Assembly: GCA_045648165.1 (NCBI GenBank)
Contig: JAZRNL010000016.1
Location: 1-34,417, forward strand
DNA length: 34,417 nt
Origin: RGIG9115 sp045648165
GTDB taxonomy: Bacteria; Bacillota; Clostridia; UBA1381
Reading direction: 5' to 3'
The translations under genes and the position numbers were made by a program. How positions within the stretch are numbered: position 1 is the stretch's first letter; every line of letters begins with the position of its first letter. The notes under the pieces are model-generated. The model was given only the letters and a program-made list of their open reading frames with translations, ran no database searches and had not been told where the DNA came from. This document shows, one piece after another, positions 24,398 through 31,076 of this stretch.

Positions 24398-25777
24398 ATG
24401 GCTAAAAGTAAAATTCAGTATATATGCTCGGAATGTGGTTATCAAAGCCCCAAATGGATGGGAAAATGCCCCGGCTGTAACAAATGGAATACTCTTGTGG
24501 AAACTATTGTAAATGATGAGCCATCACCTCACAAGCCATCATCTGCAAGAGTGGCTCCCTCTTCCCTTCCAAAATCTATTAAACAGGTCGAAATTGATAA
24601 TTACACACGTTACACCACAGGTATCGGAGAGCTGGACAGAGTTCTCGGAGGCGGAATTGTAAAGGGTTCACTTATTCTCGTAGGCGGCGACCCGGGAATC
24701 GGAAAATCCACACTTCTTTTGCAGATTTGCGAGAATGCATCAAAGGATAAGAAGATACTTTATGTTTCAGGGGAAGAATCGGAGGGGCAGATAAAGCTTC
24801 GGGCAGAACGCCTTGGCGTATCAGGGGAAAATCTTTACCTGGTTTCCGAAACAGATATAGAAACTGTAGCAGACTACATAACAGCCATAAAACCTGAAAT
24901 AGTTATAATAGACTCTATTCAGACAATGCACAGGCAGGATATTTCGTCAGCTCCCGGCAGCGTACCGCAAGTCCGCGAAGCTACAAATCTTCTTATGTAT
25001 ATTGCAAAGCAAAATGATATTTCAATGTTTATCGTAGGCCACGTAACAAAAGACGGTTCTCTGGCAGGCCCACGGGTCCTTGAACATATGGTAGACTGCT
25101 TGCTATACTTTGAGGGCGACCGACAAATGGCATTCAGAATTCTGAGATGTGTTAAAAACAGATTTGGCTCAACAAACGAAATCGGCGTGTTTGAAATGCA
25201 GTCAAAAGGACTAATCGAAGTAGAAAATCCATCTGCCATGCTTTTGGACGGACGGCAGATGACCTCTTCAGGAAGCGCAGTAGTATGCACAATGGAAGGA
25301 AGCCGCGGCGTACTTGCTGAAATACAGGCTCTGGTTACACCCACGGGCTTTGGAAATCCACGGAGAATGTCCTCCGGAATAGATATAAACAGGCTTCTTC
25401 TTATGACTGCCGTGCTTGAAAAGCGGGCAAAGCTTCAACTGTCAAATCAGGATATTTATATAAACGTTGCTGGCGGCCTTAAGCTTGACGAAACTGCAAT
25501 CGACCTTGGACTGTGTATGGCGATTGCAACAGGCTTAAGAGACATATGCCTCCCTCCCGATATGATATTTATAGGTGAGGTAGGCCTGGGCGGTGAACTC
25601 AGAACCATATCACAGCTGGAAAAAAGGCTCACAGAAGCCGCAAAGCTTGGATTTACAAAGGCAATCGTACCAAAAGCGGCACTAAGAGGCGTAACCCCCC
25701 CTCAAGGGATTACGGTCATAAGTGCAGAAAACATAAGTCAAGCACTATCTGCAGCAAAAAAAGCTACAATAGAATAA
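24398..25777 (+). CDS. radA: DNA repair protein RadA (Sms)
   Basis: RadA is a RecA-like, DnaB-type helicase that promotes branch migration in recombination. The 459-aa protein has the N-terminal zinc finger (C10, C13, C24, C27), Walker A GDPGIGKST (97-105), the RadA-specific KNRFG motif (CVKNRFGSTNEIGVF) and a C-terminal Lon-protease-like domain (INVAGGLKLDETAIDLG, FIGEVGLGGELR). The ATG is preceded by GAAAGGAAGG. A strong terminator follows at 25786-25820. Confidence 0.95.
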   Translation: MAKSKIQYICSECGYQSPKWMGKCPGCNKWNTLVETIVNDEPSPHKPSSARVAPSSLPKSIKQVEIDNYTRYTTGIGELDRVLGGGIVKGSLILVGGDPGIGKSTLLLQICENASKDKKILYVSGEESEGQIKLRAERLGVSGENLYLVSETDIETVADYITAIKPEIVIIDSIQTMHRQDISSAPGSVPQVREATNLLMYIAKQNDISMFIVGHVTKDGSLAGPRVLEHMVDCLLYFEGDRQMAFRILRCVKNRFGSTNEIGVFEMQSKGLIEVENPSAMLLDGRQMTSSGSAVVCTMEGSRGVLAEIQALVTPTGFGNPRRMSSGIDINRLLLMTAVLEKRAKLQLSNQDIYINVAGGLKLDETAIDLGLCMAIATGLRDICLPPDMIFIGEVGLGGELRTISQLEKRLTEAAKLGFTKAIVPKAALRGVTPPQGITVISAENISQALSAAKKATIE

Positions 25778-25785
25778 TTATTTTT

Positions 25786-25820
25786 GAAACTGTTGCTTCA
25801 CGCAACAGTTTCTTTTTTTT
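25786..25820 (+). terminator. Terminator of radA
   Basis: GAAACTGTTGC (25786-25796) pairs with GCAACAGTTTC (25802-25812) over a 5-nt loop and is followed by eight T. Confidence 0.9.
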
Positions 25821-25883
25821 ATTTATATCATACATAATTTTCTAAAAAACAGAAGAAAATAACAAAGAAAAATTTAGAAAGGA

Positions 25884-26339
25884 ATGATTAACCTGAAAAA
25901 ACTATTTAGTGTTATAATGGCATTAGCTGTTGTTACAAAATTTATTTACATTGAGGCCCCTGTAAGAGTTTATGCCGCTACAGCTTCCGACAATCAACTG
26001 TTGGCAAGAGCCGTAAACGGCGAAGCAAGAGGTGAGCCGTATGAAGGACAGGTAGCAGTAGCTGCAGTTATTCTGAACCGTGTAAAGCACTCCTCCTTTC
26101 CCAACACAATTGCCGGTGTTATTTATCAGCCCGGGGCATTTACTGCAGTTAGCGACGGTCAGATAAACGTGCCAATTGACCCCAAATCCACAGTTTACAA
26201 AGCTTGCAGGGATGCACTTAACGGTTGGGATCCATCGGGTGGTGCAATTTATTATTTTAATCCCAATACTGCTACAAACGCATGGATATGGTCACGCCCG
26301 CTTATTAAAGTTATCGGCAGACACCGTTTCTGCAAATGA
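25884..26339 (+). CDS. sleB: SleB-like spore cortex-lytic hydrolase, short form
   Basis: This germination-type cell-wall hydrolase (Hydrolase_2 domain, lytic transglycosylase) is expected to act on spore cortex. The 151-aa product has a hydrophobic N-terminal signal (KKLFSVIMALAVV...) ending near VYA-A (about residue 31). The catalytic domain follows directly: ARAVNGEARGEPYEGQVAVAAVILNR, with the catalytic Glu about E47, and GAIYYFNPNTATNAWIWSR. The N-terminal peptidoglycan-binding domain of Bacillus SleB is absent, so it resembles CwlJ in size. The ATG at 25884 touches the AGAAAGGA site with no spacing. A CTG at 25893 has ideal spacing and may be the real start. It is followed by ypeB, its usual partner. 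Confidence 0.85.
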   Translation: MINLKKLFSVIMALAVVTKFIYIEAPVRVYAATASDNQLLARAVNGEARGEPYEGQVAVAAVILNRVKHSSFPNTIAGVIYQPGAFTAVSDGQINVPIDPKSTVYKACRDALNGWDPSGGAIYYFNPNTATNAWIWSRPLIKVIGRHRFCK

Positions 26340-26351
26340 AAGGAGTAGCTT

Positions 26352-27698
26352 ATGTATTCTGACAAATCTATGCGCCGTCAGGCAATTATCTATACAGTCC
26401 TTGGCGTACTCCTTGTGGGTGCCGGAATTTTTGCAATCTATCAATTAAAAGAAAAACAAAAATTAGAAGTTCAGCTGGATAACCAATACGCACGTTCCTT
26501 TTACGAAATGACGGAATATGTAGAAAATATAGAAACAGACCTTCGCAAAAGTATGCTTGTTTCATCCCCGGCTCAGCTTGCACATCTTGCCGGAAATATT
26601 TATCGCACATCAAACTCTGCGAAGGCTTGCCTTGGCGAACTTCCCACAGGCGCACTCCAGCTTGACAATACCTCACGCTTTCTGTCACAGGTGGGTGACT
26701 ATACCTACGTTCTGTCACAAAATGCTATCAACGGCGAAAACATTTCCGATGAACAGTATAAGGATATTGCAAACCTGACGGAGTACGCGGCTCAGCTTAG
26801 TAAAGCCCTTTCTGAAACACGTACTGCAGTGGAAAACGGCGATGTTACATTTACTGCCAGAAACGGGATTAATGTGGCATATGCCGCAAACGGGATTATA
26901 GAAAATCTTGAAAATGTAGAAACCTCCTTTCAGGAATATCCATCTCTCATATACGACGGCCCTTTTTCTGAACATATAGAAAATATCCAGTCGCCTATGC
27001 TTTCGGAGGCTACGGAAATAAATGTAGAGGAAGCAAGAAGACGTGCCTCCGAATTTTTAAAGCTCCCCCCCGAACTTGCAATATACGACGGCGATACAAC
27101 AAATACCGCTATGGACGCCTATAACTTTTGCACAGATTCTGAGGAACGACAGTGCGTAAGTATTACAAAAAAAGGCGGGCTTGTTATTTATTTCATAAAA
27201 AACAGAGAGGTTAAAGAAGAAAAGTTAAGCTTTAAAGAAGCAACGCGTTTTGCTCAGGAATTTTTGCAACAAAATGGATTTTATTCTCTGGAGGAGAACT
27301 ATTACGAAAAACTGGACGGTGTAGCAGTTATTAACTTCGCCTACGTACAGGATGGCATCAAATGCTATTCCGACCTTATAAAAGTTAAAGTGGCACTTGA
27401 TAACGGTGAAATCCTGGGCATAGAAACAGGTGGATATCTTATGAACCACGAAAGCCGTGCAATCGGAACGCCTGCAATCACTATGCAGGAAGCCGCATCA
27501 AAGCTAAGCCCGCATCTGGAATACAAATCAGGGAACCTGGCTCTTATACCCAAGGATAGCCTTGAAGAAGTGCTATGCTATGAGTTTCACGGAAGCTTTG
27601 CAGGCAGAAATTATATTATATATATTAATGCCTTTAACGGACGTGAAGAAAAAGTCCTGATGCTTATTGAATCTGAAAACGGAATTCTCACAATTTAA
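26352..27698 (+). CDS. ypeB: Germination protein YpeB
   Basis: YpeB is the partner that stabilises or localises SleB in the spore. The 448-aa protein has one N-terminal membrane anchor (about 11-30, AIIYTVLGVLLVGAGIFAIY), a helical YpeB N-domain (to about residue 210) and C-terminal PepSY-type repeats (NVEEARRRASEFL, SFKEATRFAQEFL, TMQEAASKLSPHL). It starts 12 bp after sleB with AAAGGAGT, so the pair is an operon. Presumably it is expressed in the forespore under SigG. I could not identify a clear SigG promoter in 25821-25880. Confidence 0.9.
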   Translation: MYSDKSMRRQAIIYTVLGVLLVGAGIFAIYQLKEKQKLEVQLDNQYARSFYEMTEYVENIETDLRKSMLVSSPAQLAHLAGNIYRTSNSAKACLGELPTGALQLDNTSRFLSQVGDYTYVLSQNAINGENISDEQYKDIANLTEYAAQLSKALSETRTAVENGDVTFTARNGINVAYAANGIIENLENVETSFQEYPSLIYDGPFSEHIENIQSPMLSEATEINVEEARRRASEFLKLPPELAIYDGDTTNTAMDAYNFCTDSEERQCVSITKKGGLVIYFIKNREVKEEKLSFKEATRFAQEFLQQNGFYSLEENYYEKLDGVAVINFAYVQDGIKCYSDLIKVKVALDNGEILGIETGGYLMNHESRAIGTPAITMQEAASKLSPHLEYKSGNLALIPKDSLEEVLCYEFHGSFAGRNYIIYINAFNGREEKVLMLIESENGILTI

Positions 27699-27741
27699 AT
27701 TCACAAAAACCTTATCTTTATCATATTATGTAATATAAACA

Positions 27742-27764
27742 GGGGCTGCCTACAGTGCAGCCCC
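27742..27764 (+). other. GC-rich stem-loop between ypeB and asnB
   Basis: GGGGCTGC and GCAGCCCC form a perfect 8-bp stem with a 7-nt loop, 24 bp before the asnB start. No U-tract follows, so it is not a classical terminator. It may stabilise mRNA ends or affect asnB translation. Confidence 0.5.
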
Positions 27765-27787
27765 ATCTATTAAAGGAGTGATAACTA

Positions 27788-29638
27788 ATGTGCGGAATAT
27801 CTGGCTATATAAATTTTAAAGATAATTTCGTTTCTGACAGAGAAAAACACCGCCGCATCACCCATTTGATGACCAAAACGCTACGCCACCGAGGCCCCGA
27901 CAGCTTCGGCGAATGGGTTGGCGAGCATGCGGCTTTCGGCCATTCACGACTTGCAGTCATCGATCTTGAAGGTGGTAGTCAACCTATGGAAAGAACGGTT
28001 TCGGGATATCAGTTTGTTATTACATATAACGGAGAATTATATAATACTAACGAGTTAAAAAAAGAACTTATGCAATATGGCTATTGTTTTACAACGCAAT
28101 CAGATACCGAAGTCCTTTTGTATTCATATATTCATTACGGAACAAACTGTGCCGAAAAGCTCAACGGCATATATTCTTTCTGCATCTGGGATTCTATGAG
28201 GCAGAGAATTTTTATGTGCCGTGACCGCTTCGGTGTTAAACCTCTGTTTTATTCACTGCAGGGAGATACGATTGTTTTTGCATCGGAACAAAAAGCAATT
28301 CTTGCTTACCCCAATTTCCGTGCAGAGATTTCAAAAGAAGGTCTCTGCGAAATATTTGCTCTTTCCCCTGCGCGCACTCAAGGAATAGGCGTGTTTGAGA
28401 ACATAAAAGAACTTCGCCCGGGCAGATATCTTGTTGCAAATCGTGATGGCATAAAAATAAATGAATATTTTTCACTTAAGGGCAAAGAACACAGGGATTC
28501 CTATGATGATACTGTGGAAAAAACAAGAGAACTTGTACGTGACAGTATAAAACGTCAGCTCGTATCCGACGTGCCAATTGGAACATTACTATCGGGCGGG
28601 CTCGATTCCAGTGTCATTTCCGCCATTGGTGCCATAGAAATGAAGAAGCAAGGCAAACAGCTATCTACCTACTCCTTCGATTATAAAGATAATGATAAAT
28701 ACTTCAGGGCTAACTCATTCCAACCCGACAGTGATGCACCCTGGGTTAAACGTATGGCGGAAGCATTTGACACCAACCACACCTACCTTTTCTGCGATAA
28801 CGACATTATGCTCGACTATTTGAACGAGTGTGTGGAAGCAAAAGATTTACCGGGTATGGCAGATGTTGACGCTTCTCTTTTGTATTTCTGCCGGATGATT
28901 AAAAACCGTCATACAGTAATTTTAAGTGGCGAATGTAGTGACGAAATATTCGGTGGTTACCCATGGTTTCGGGATGAAAGAGCTTTTAAAACAAGAGCTT
29001 TTCCCTGGTGTTACGACCTTGAAATGCGAAAAAATATACTTCATCCTGAGGTAGCCAAAACCCTTGACCTTGACGGATATTCGTCTATGCGATACGAAGA
29101 GTCTGTAGCAGAAACCCCTCGTTTTGAGGGTGATAGTCCGGAAGAGGCACGCAGGAGAGAAATTGCATGGCTTAATCTTAATTGGTTTATGACAAATCTC
29201 TTAGACAGAAAGGACAGAATGAGTATGGCAAGCGGGCTTGAAGTTCGTGTTCCTTTCTGCGATCACAGAATAGCAGAATACGTCTACAACGTTCCTTGGA
29301 GCATAAAAAACAAGAACAATGTATCAAAAAGTCTTCTTCGCGAAGCAGTTCGTGGGATTTTGCCAGACGATGTGCTTATGCGTAAAAAGAGCCCATATCC
29401 AAAAACTCATAACCCGGCATACGAACAAATGGTCAGAAATGTTATGCTTGAAACCATATCAAATCCCAACGCGCCCATACTTGCCCTTTGCGACAAAAAG
29501 AAAATCGAAGCCGCCTGTATGGGGCACTCCGACTATGGCAAACCATTCTTCGGTCAGCTTATGGCAGGCCCGCAATTTATCGGCTTCCTGCTACAGGTAA
29601 ATCATTGGCTTGAACACTACCATATAAGAATTGTATAG
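27788..29638 (+). CDS. asnB: Glutamine-hydrolysing asparagine synthetase
   Basis: AsnB uses glutamine and ATP to amidate aspartate. The 616-aa product has the two expected domains. The class II glutaminase starts MCGISGY with the nucleophile Cys2 after Met removal, together with RHRGPDS and YNGELYN. The synthetase domain has the PPi loop LLSGGLDSS (about 267-275) and GECSDEIFGGYPWF. The C-terminus RKKSPYPKTHNP is typical of the Bacillus AsnB/AsnO branch. The ATG follows AAAGGAGTGATAACTA. A strong hairpin at 29648-29681 follows the stop codon. Confidence 0.93.
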   Translation: MCGISGYINFKDNFVSDREKHRRITHLMTKTLRHRGPDSFGEWVGEHAAFGHSRLAVIDLEGGSQPMERTVSGYQFVITYNGELYNTNELKKELMQYGYCFTTQSDTEVLLYSYIHYGTNCAEKLNGIYSFCIWDSMRQRIFMCRDRFGVKPLFYSLQGDTIVFASEQKAILAYPNFRAEISKEGLCEIFALSPARTQGIGVFENIKELRPGRYLVANRDGIKINEYFSLKGKEHRDSYDDTVEKTRELVRDSIKRQLVSDVPIGTLLSGGLDSSVISAIGAIEMKKQGKQLSTYSFDYKDNDKYFRANSFQPDSDAPWVKRMAEAFDTNHTYLFCDNDIMLDYLNECVEAKDLPGMADVDASLLYFCRMIKNRHTVILSGECSDEIFGGYPWFRDERAFKTRAFPWCYDLEMRKNILHPEVAKTLDLDGYSSMRYEESVAETPRFEGDSPEEARRREIAWLNLNWFMTNLLDRKDRMSMASGLEVRVPFCDHRIAEYVYNVPWSIKNKNNVSKSLLREAVRGILPDDVLMRKKSPYPKTHNPAYEQMVRNVMLETISNPNAPILALCDKKKIEAACMGHSDYGKPFFGQLMAGPQFIGFLLQVNHWLEHYHIRIV

Positions 29639-29647
29639 ATTATAACC

Positions 29648-29681
29648 GCAACAAAGGTCGGCAAAAGCCGACCTTTGTTGC
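29648..29681 (+). terminator. Strong hairpin after asnB
   Basis: A perfect 15-bp stem (GCAACAAAGGTCGGC with its complement) encloses an AAAA loop, 10 bp past the asnB stop. The following sequence is AT-rich but has no clean U-run, so termination efficiency is uncertain. Confidence 0.6.
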
Positions 29682-29704
29682 ATAAATTATTTTCTATAAA
29701 TCAC

Positions 29705-29733
29705 TTGACAAATCAAGAACTTTTTGGTATAAT
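29705..29733 (+). promoter_or_regulatory. SigA promoter of tRNA-Leu
   Basis: TTGACA (29705-29710), a 17-bp spacer and TATAAT (29728-29733) give full consensus, with the tRNA starting 13 bp downstream. Confidence 0.88.
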
Positions 29734-29745
29734 CCATAGTTGTAT

Positions 29746-29832
29746 GCGGATATGGCGGAATTGGCAGACGCGCTAGATTCAGGTTCTAGTGGTAGCAATA
29801 CTGTGCAGGTTCAAGTCCTGTTATCCGCACCA
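29746..29832 (+). tRNA. tRNA-Leu (anticodon CAG)
   Basis: This is an 87-nt class II tRNA with encoded CCA. The acceptor GCGGATA pairs with TATCCGC. The anticodon stem CTAGA/TCTAG encloses TTCAGGT, giving anticodon CAG. A long variable arm precedes the T arm (CAGG-TTCAAGT-CCTG). A shadow ORF across it is a known translation artefact of tRNA-Leu. Confidence 0.95.
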
Positions 29833-29837
29833 AACAG

Positions 29838-29883
29838 TAGAAATCCGAACCTTCTACCAATCGGTGAAGGGTTCGGATTTCTA
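29838..29883 (+). terminator. Long hairpin after tRNA-Leu
   Basis: TAGAAATCCGAACC (29838-29851) pairs with GGTTCGGATTTCTA (29870-29883). The inside can pair further (TTC/GAA, ACC/GGT). It is probably the tRNA terminator, although the following U-tract is interrupted. Confidence 0.55.
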
Positions 29884-29930
29884 TTATATCTTGATTATCC
29901 AAATTTTAATAGCAAACTTAAATAACATAT

Positions 29931-29974
29931 AAAAACCTGCACACACTGAAGTCTATTAGTATGTGCAGGTTTTT
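29931..29974. terminator. Terminator for the leftward small-gene cluster
   Basis: AAAAACCTGCACA (29931-29943) pairs perfectly with TGTGCAGGTTTTT (29962-29974). A and T runs on both sides allow termination in either direction. It lies just past the interrupted gene at 30008-30133. Confidence 0.7.
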
Positions 29975-30007
29975 GTAATCTAATGTGCTGAAACACAAAA
30001 CATTAGA

Positions 30008-30133
30008 CTAATGTTTTTTAGCTATATGGTCAGTTAGAATTTTGGCTGCTTTACTTTTTGCAGACTTTGACGAGTTCTTACTATCTTATATCTTGCCTGC
30101 TTTGCCGACCTTTCCACCGCTGTGTACTGCCAT
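30008..30133 (-). pseudogene. Small lysine-rich protein gene interrupted by an in-frame stop
   Basis: An ATG at 30131-30133 with an ideal AAAGGAGGTGAT site opens MAVHSGGKVGKAGKI, then meets TAA at 30086-30088. The same frame continues for 25 more codons (DSKNSSKSAKSKAAKILTDHIAKKH) to a TAG at 30008-30010, just before a terminator. The composition before and after the stop is uniform (Lys/Ala/Ser, few hydrophobics). A single base change (for example TTA to TAA) would explain the break, so I read it as one 41-codon gene with a nonsense mutation. It could instead be a genuine 15-aa peptide, a recoded stop, or a sequencing error. Confidence 0.55.
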
Positions 30134-30154
30134 CGAATCACCTCCTTTCGGGCA

Positions 30155-30184
30155 TAAAAATAGCAGTATTCGACGAAGAATACT
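30155..30184 (-). terminator. Terminator of the 42-aa gene
   Basis: In the leftward transcript GTAGTATTC pairs with GAATACTGC (9 bp, one G-U) around a 6-nt loop, followed shortly by five U. Confidence 0.6.
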
Positions 30185-30186
30185 AC

Positions 30187-30315
30187 TTAATCTTTCACCC
30201 ATATTTTAAATGCTTTTTTGCCGTAGGCACTGGCATAAATAATTTCGCCAGTTTTGGGATTGCGTATATATTTTCTAAATATATAGTGTCCCTGTTCTTT
30301 TTCTTTCTTGTTCAT
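30187..30315 (-). CDS. 42-aa basic hypothetical protein
   Basis: The ATG at 30315 has a perfect AAAGGAGGTGAT ribosome binding site, so the start is not in doubt. The product is a compact, basic, aromatic-rich protein (contains GHYIFRKYIRNPKTGEIIYA and ends KKAFKIWVKD). The YIRNPKTGEIIYA core looks like a beta-hairpin. I do not recognise a family. It shares its ribosome-binding context with the interrupted gene just downstream, so the two may be functional neighbours. It has its own hairpin terminator on the 3' side. Confidence 0.65.
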   Translation of the reverse strand: MNKKEKEQGHYIFRKYIRNPKTGEIIYASAYGKKAFKIWVKD

Positions 30316-30339
30316 ATCATCACCTCCTTTCAGATATAG

Positions 30340-30376
30340 AAATAGCACCAAATTCATAATGAATTCGGTGCTATTT
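30340..30376 (-). repeat. 18-bp inverted repeat upstream of the 42-aa gene
   Basis: AAATAGCACC and AATTCAT on the left arm (30340-30357) pair with 30359-30376 around a single-base centre. The one mismatch becomes a U-G pair in the leftward transcript. It lies 25 bp upstream of the 42-aa start codon, so it could be an operator or a leader hairpin. Confidence 0.6.
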
Positions 30377-30384
30377 GTGAATTT

Positions 30385-30410
30385 AAAAAAGACTACCAAA
30401 GGCAGTCTTT
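30385..30410 (-). terminator. Leftward terminator upstream of the 42-aa gene
   Basis: In the leftward transcript AAAGACTGCC pairs with GGTAGTCTTT around a 3-nt loop and is followed by a six-U run (complement of 30385-30390). Confidence 0.7.
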
Positions 30411-30439
30411 ATAAATGGATACACTCATCCAAGAAAATT

Positions 30440-30473
30440 AAGATAACCCAACCATCAAGTGTTGGGTTATCTT
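30440..30473. terminator. Terminator of the 54-aa gene
   Basis: AGATAACCCAA and TTGGGTTATCT form a perfect 11-bp stem directly after the stop codon of the leftward 54-aa gene. U-rich sequence follows on both sides, better in the leftward direction. Confidence 0.65.
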
Positions 30474-30638
30474 TCAATCCCAAGTAGTTGTATTGAGACA
30501 GTACTCACAATTATTGCACTCGTCCCTTTTCAAGAACGCTCGCTCGTAGAGGTCGTATTTATTTGTGTTTTCCAGGTGGATTTTGGGTATAGAGGTGTAG
30601 AAGTACAAATCGGGAGTTTCTTGTTTGTTTTCAGGCAT
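30474..30638 (-). CDS. 54-aa hypothetical protein with C-terminal CxxCxxC
   Basis: The ATG at 30638 lies 7-8 bases after GGAAAGGAG, which favours it over an upstream start in the same frame. The product begins MPENKQETPDLYFYTSIPKI and ends with RDECNNCEYCLNTTTWD, which contains a CxxCxxC cluster that could bind zinc or an iron-sulfur cluster. No other domain is visible and I do not recognise a family. It lies between the SASP terminator and its own terminator, with no clear promoter of its own. Read-through from the SASP promoter is therefore possible and would make it a sporulation gene; this is inference. Confidence 0.6.
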   Translation of the reverse strand: MPENKQETPDLYFYTSIPKIHLENTNKYDLYERAFLKRDECNNCEYCLNTTTWD

Positions 30639-30656
30639 ATTGAGCTCCTTTCCAAG

Positions 30657-30701
30657 GAAAAGGGACAGATGTGAAATCTCTCTCACATCTGTCCCTTTTT
30701 T
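30657..30701. terminator. Terminator of the SASP gene
   Basis: A perfect 17-bp stem (arms at 30658-30674 and 30683-30699, containing GGGACAGATGTGA and its complement) has A and T runs on both flanks. Confidence 0.8.
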
Positions 30702-30715
30702 TACAAAAATAATGC

Positions 30716-30910
30716 TTACGCCTTAATTTTGTTCTCGTAGTCCTTGATCATATTTTTAACCATCTGACCGCCTACGCTACCTGCCTGTCTTGAAGTGAGG
30801 TCACCGTTGTAGCCCTGCTTGAGGTCTACTCCAACTTCTCTTGCAGCTTCCATTTTGAAGTTTTCCATTGCCTGTTTTGCTTCAGGAACCATAATCTTGT
30901 TCTTACTCAT
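30716..30910 (-). CDS. Small acid-soluble spore protein, alpha/beta type
   Basis: This DNA-saturating spore protein protects dormant-spore DNA and is degraded by the GPR protease at germination. The 64-aa sequence has the family hallmarks: PEAKQAMENFKMEAAREVGV, with a GPR-site-like EAARE at 21-25, and the highly conserved LTSRQAGSVGGQMVKNMI near the C-terminus. The ATG has an AGGAGGAAAC ribosome binding site. A SigG/SigF-like promoter is seen at 30976-31004 and a strong terminator follows. This gene is the clearest evidence that the organism forms spores. Confidence 0.95.
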   Translation of the reverse strand: MSKNKIMVPEAKQAMENFKMEAAREVGVDLKQGYNGDLTSRQAGSVGGQMVKNMIKDYENKIKA

Positions 30911-30975
30911 TTTTGTTTCCTCCTAAAATTTTAAAATATCTATATTAACGTGTCGACTTTCATCGACTACACTCA

Positions 30976-31004
30976 TATTTTGTTCAAAAGACGGAGGAAT
31001 ATTC
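30976..31004 (-). promoter_or_regulatory. Forespore (SigG/SigF-like) promoter of the SASP gene
   Basis: Read leftward, GAATA (31000-31004), a 17-bp spacer and CAAAATA (30976-30982) approximate the forespore consensus (GHATR and CATNNTA), with one mismatch in the -10 box. No SigA-type promoter is seen here. Confidence 0.5.
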
Positions 31005-31044
31005 TTTTTAATTTTTGGAATTTATAAGGTTTTTTAAACCAAAA

Positions 31045-31071
31045 AATTTGCAGAGCAACGCTCTGCAAATT
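31045..31071 (-). terminator. Terminator of the sugar operon
   Basis: AATTTGCAGAGC (31045-31056) pairs perfectly with GCTCTGCAAATT (31060-31071) around a 3-nt loop. In the leftward direction it is followed by a U-run (complement of 31041-31046). Confidence 0.85.
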
Positions 31072-31076
31072 CTTTG

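Noticed and set aside
27742..27764. GC-rich hairpin before asnB as a riboswitch or T-box
   Set aside because: A T-box would need a long leader with a specifier loop and TGGN motif; here there is only an 8-bp hairpin in an 89-bp gap.
29740..29925. 61-aa ORF beginning MYADMAELADALDSG on the plus strand
   Set aside because: It is the translation of tRNA-Leu and its downstream hairpin, a well-known annotation artefact; the tRNA fold is complete.
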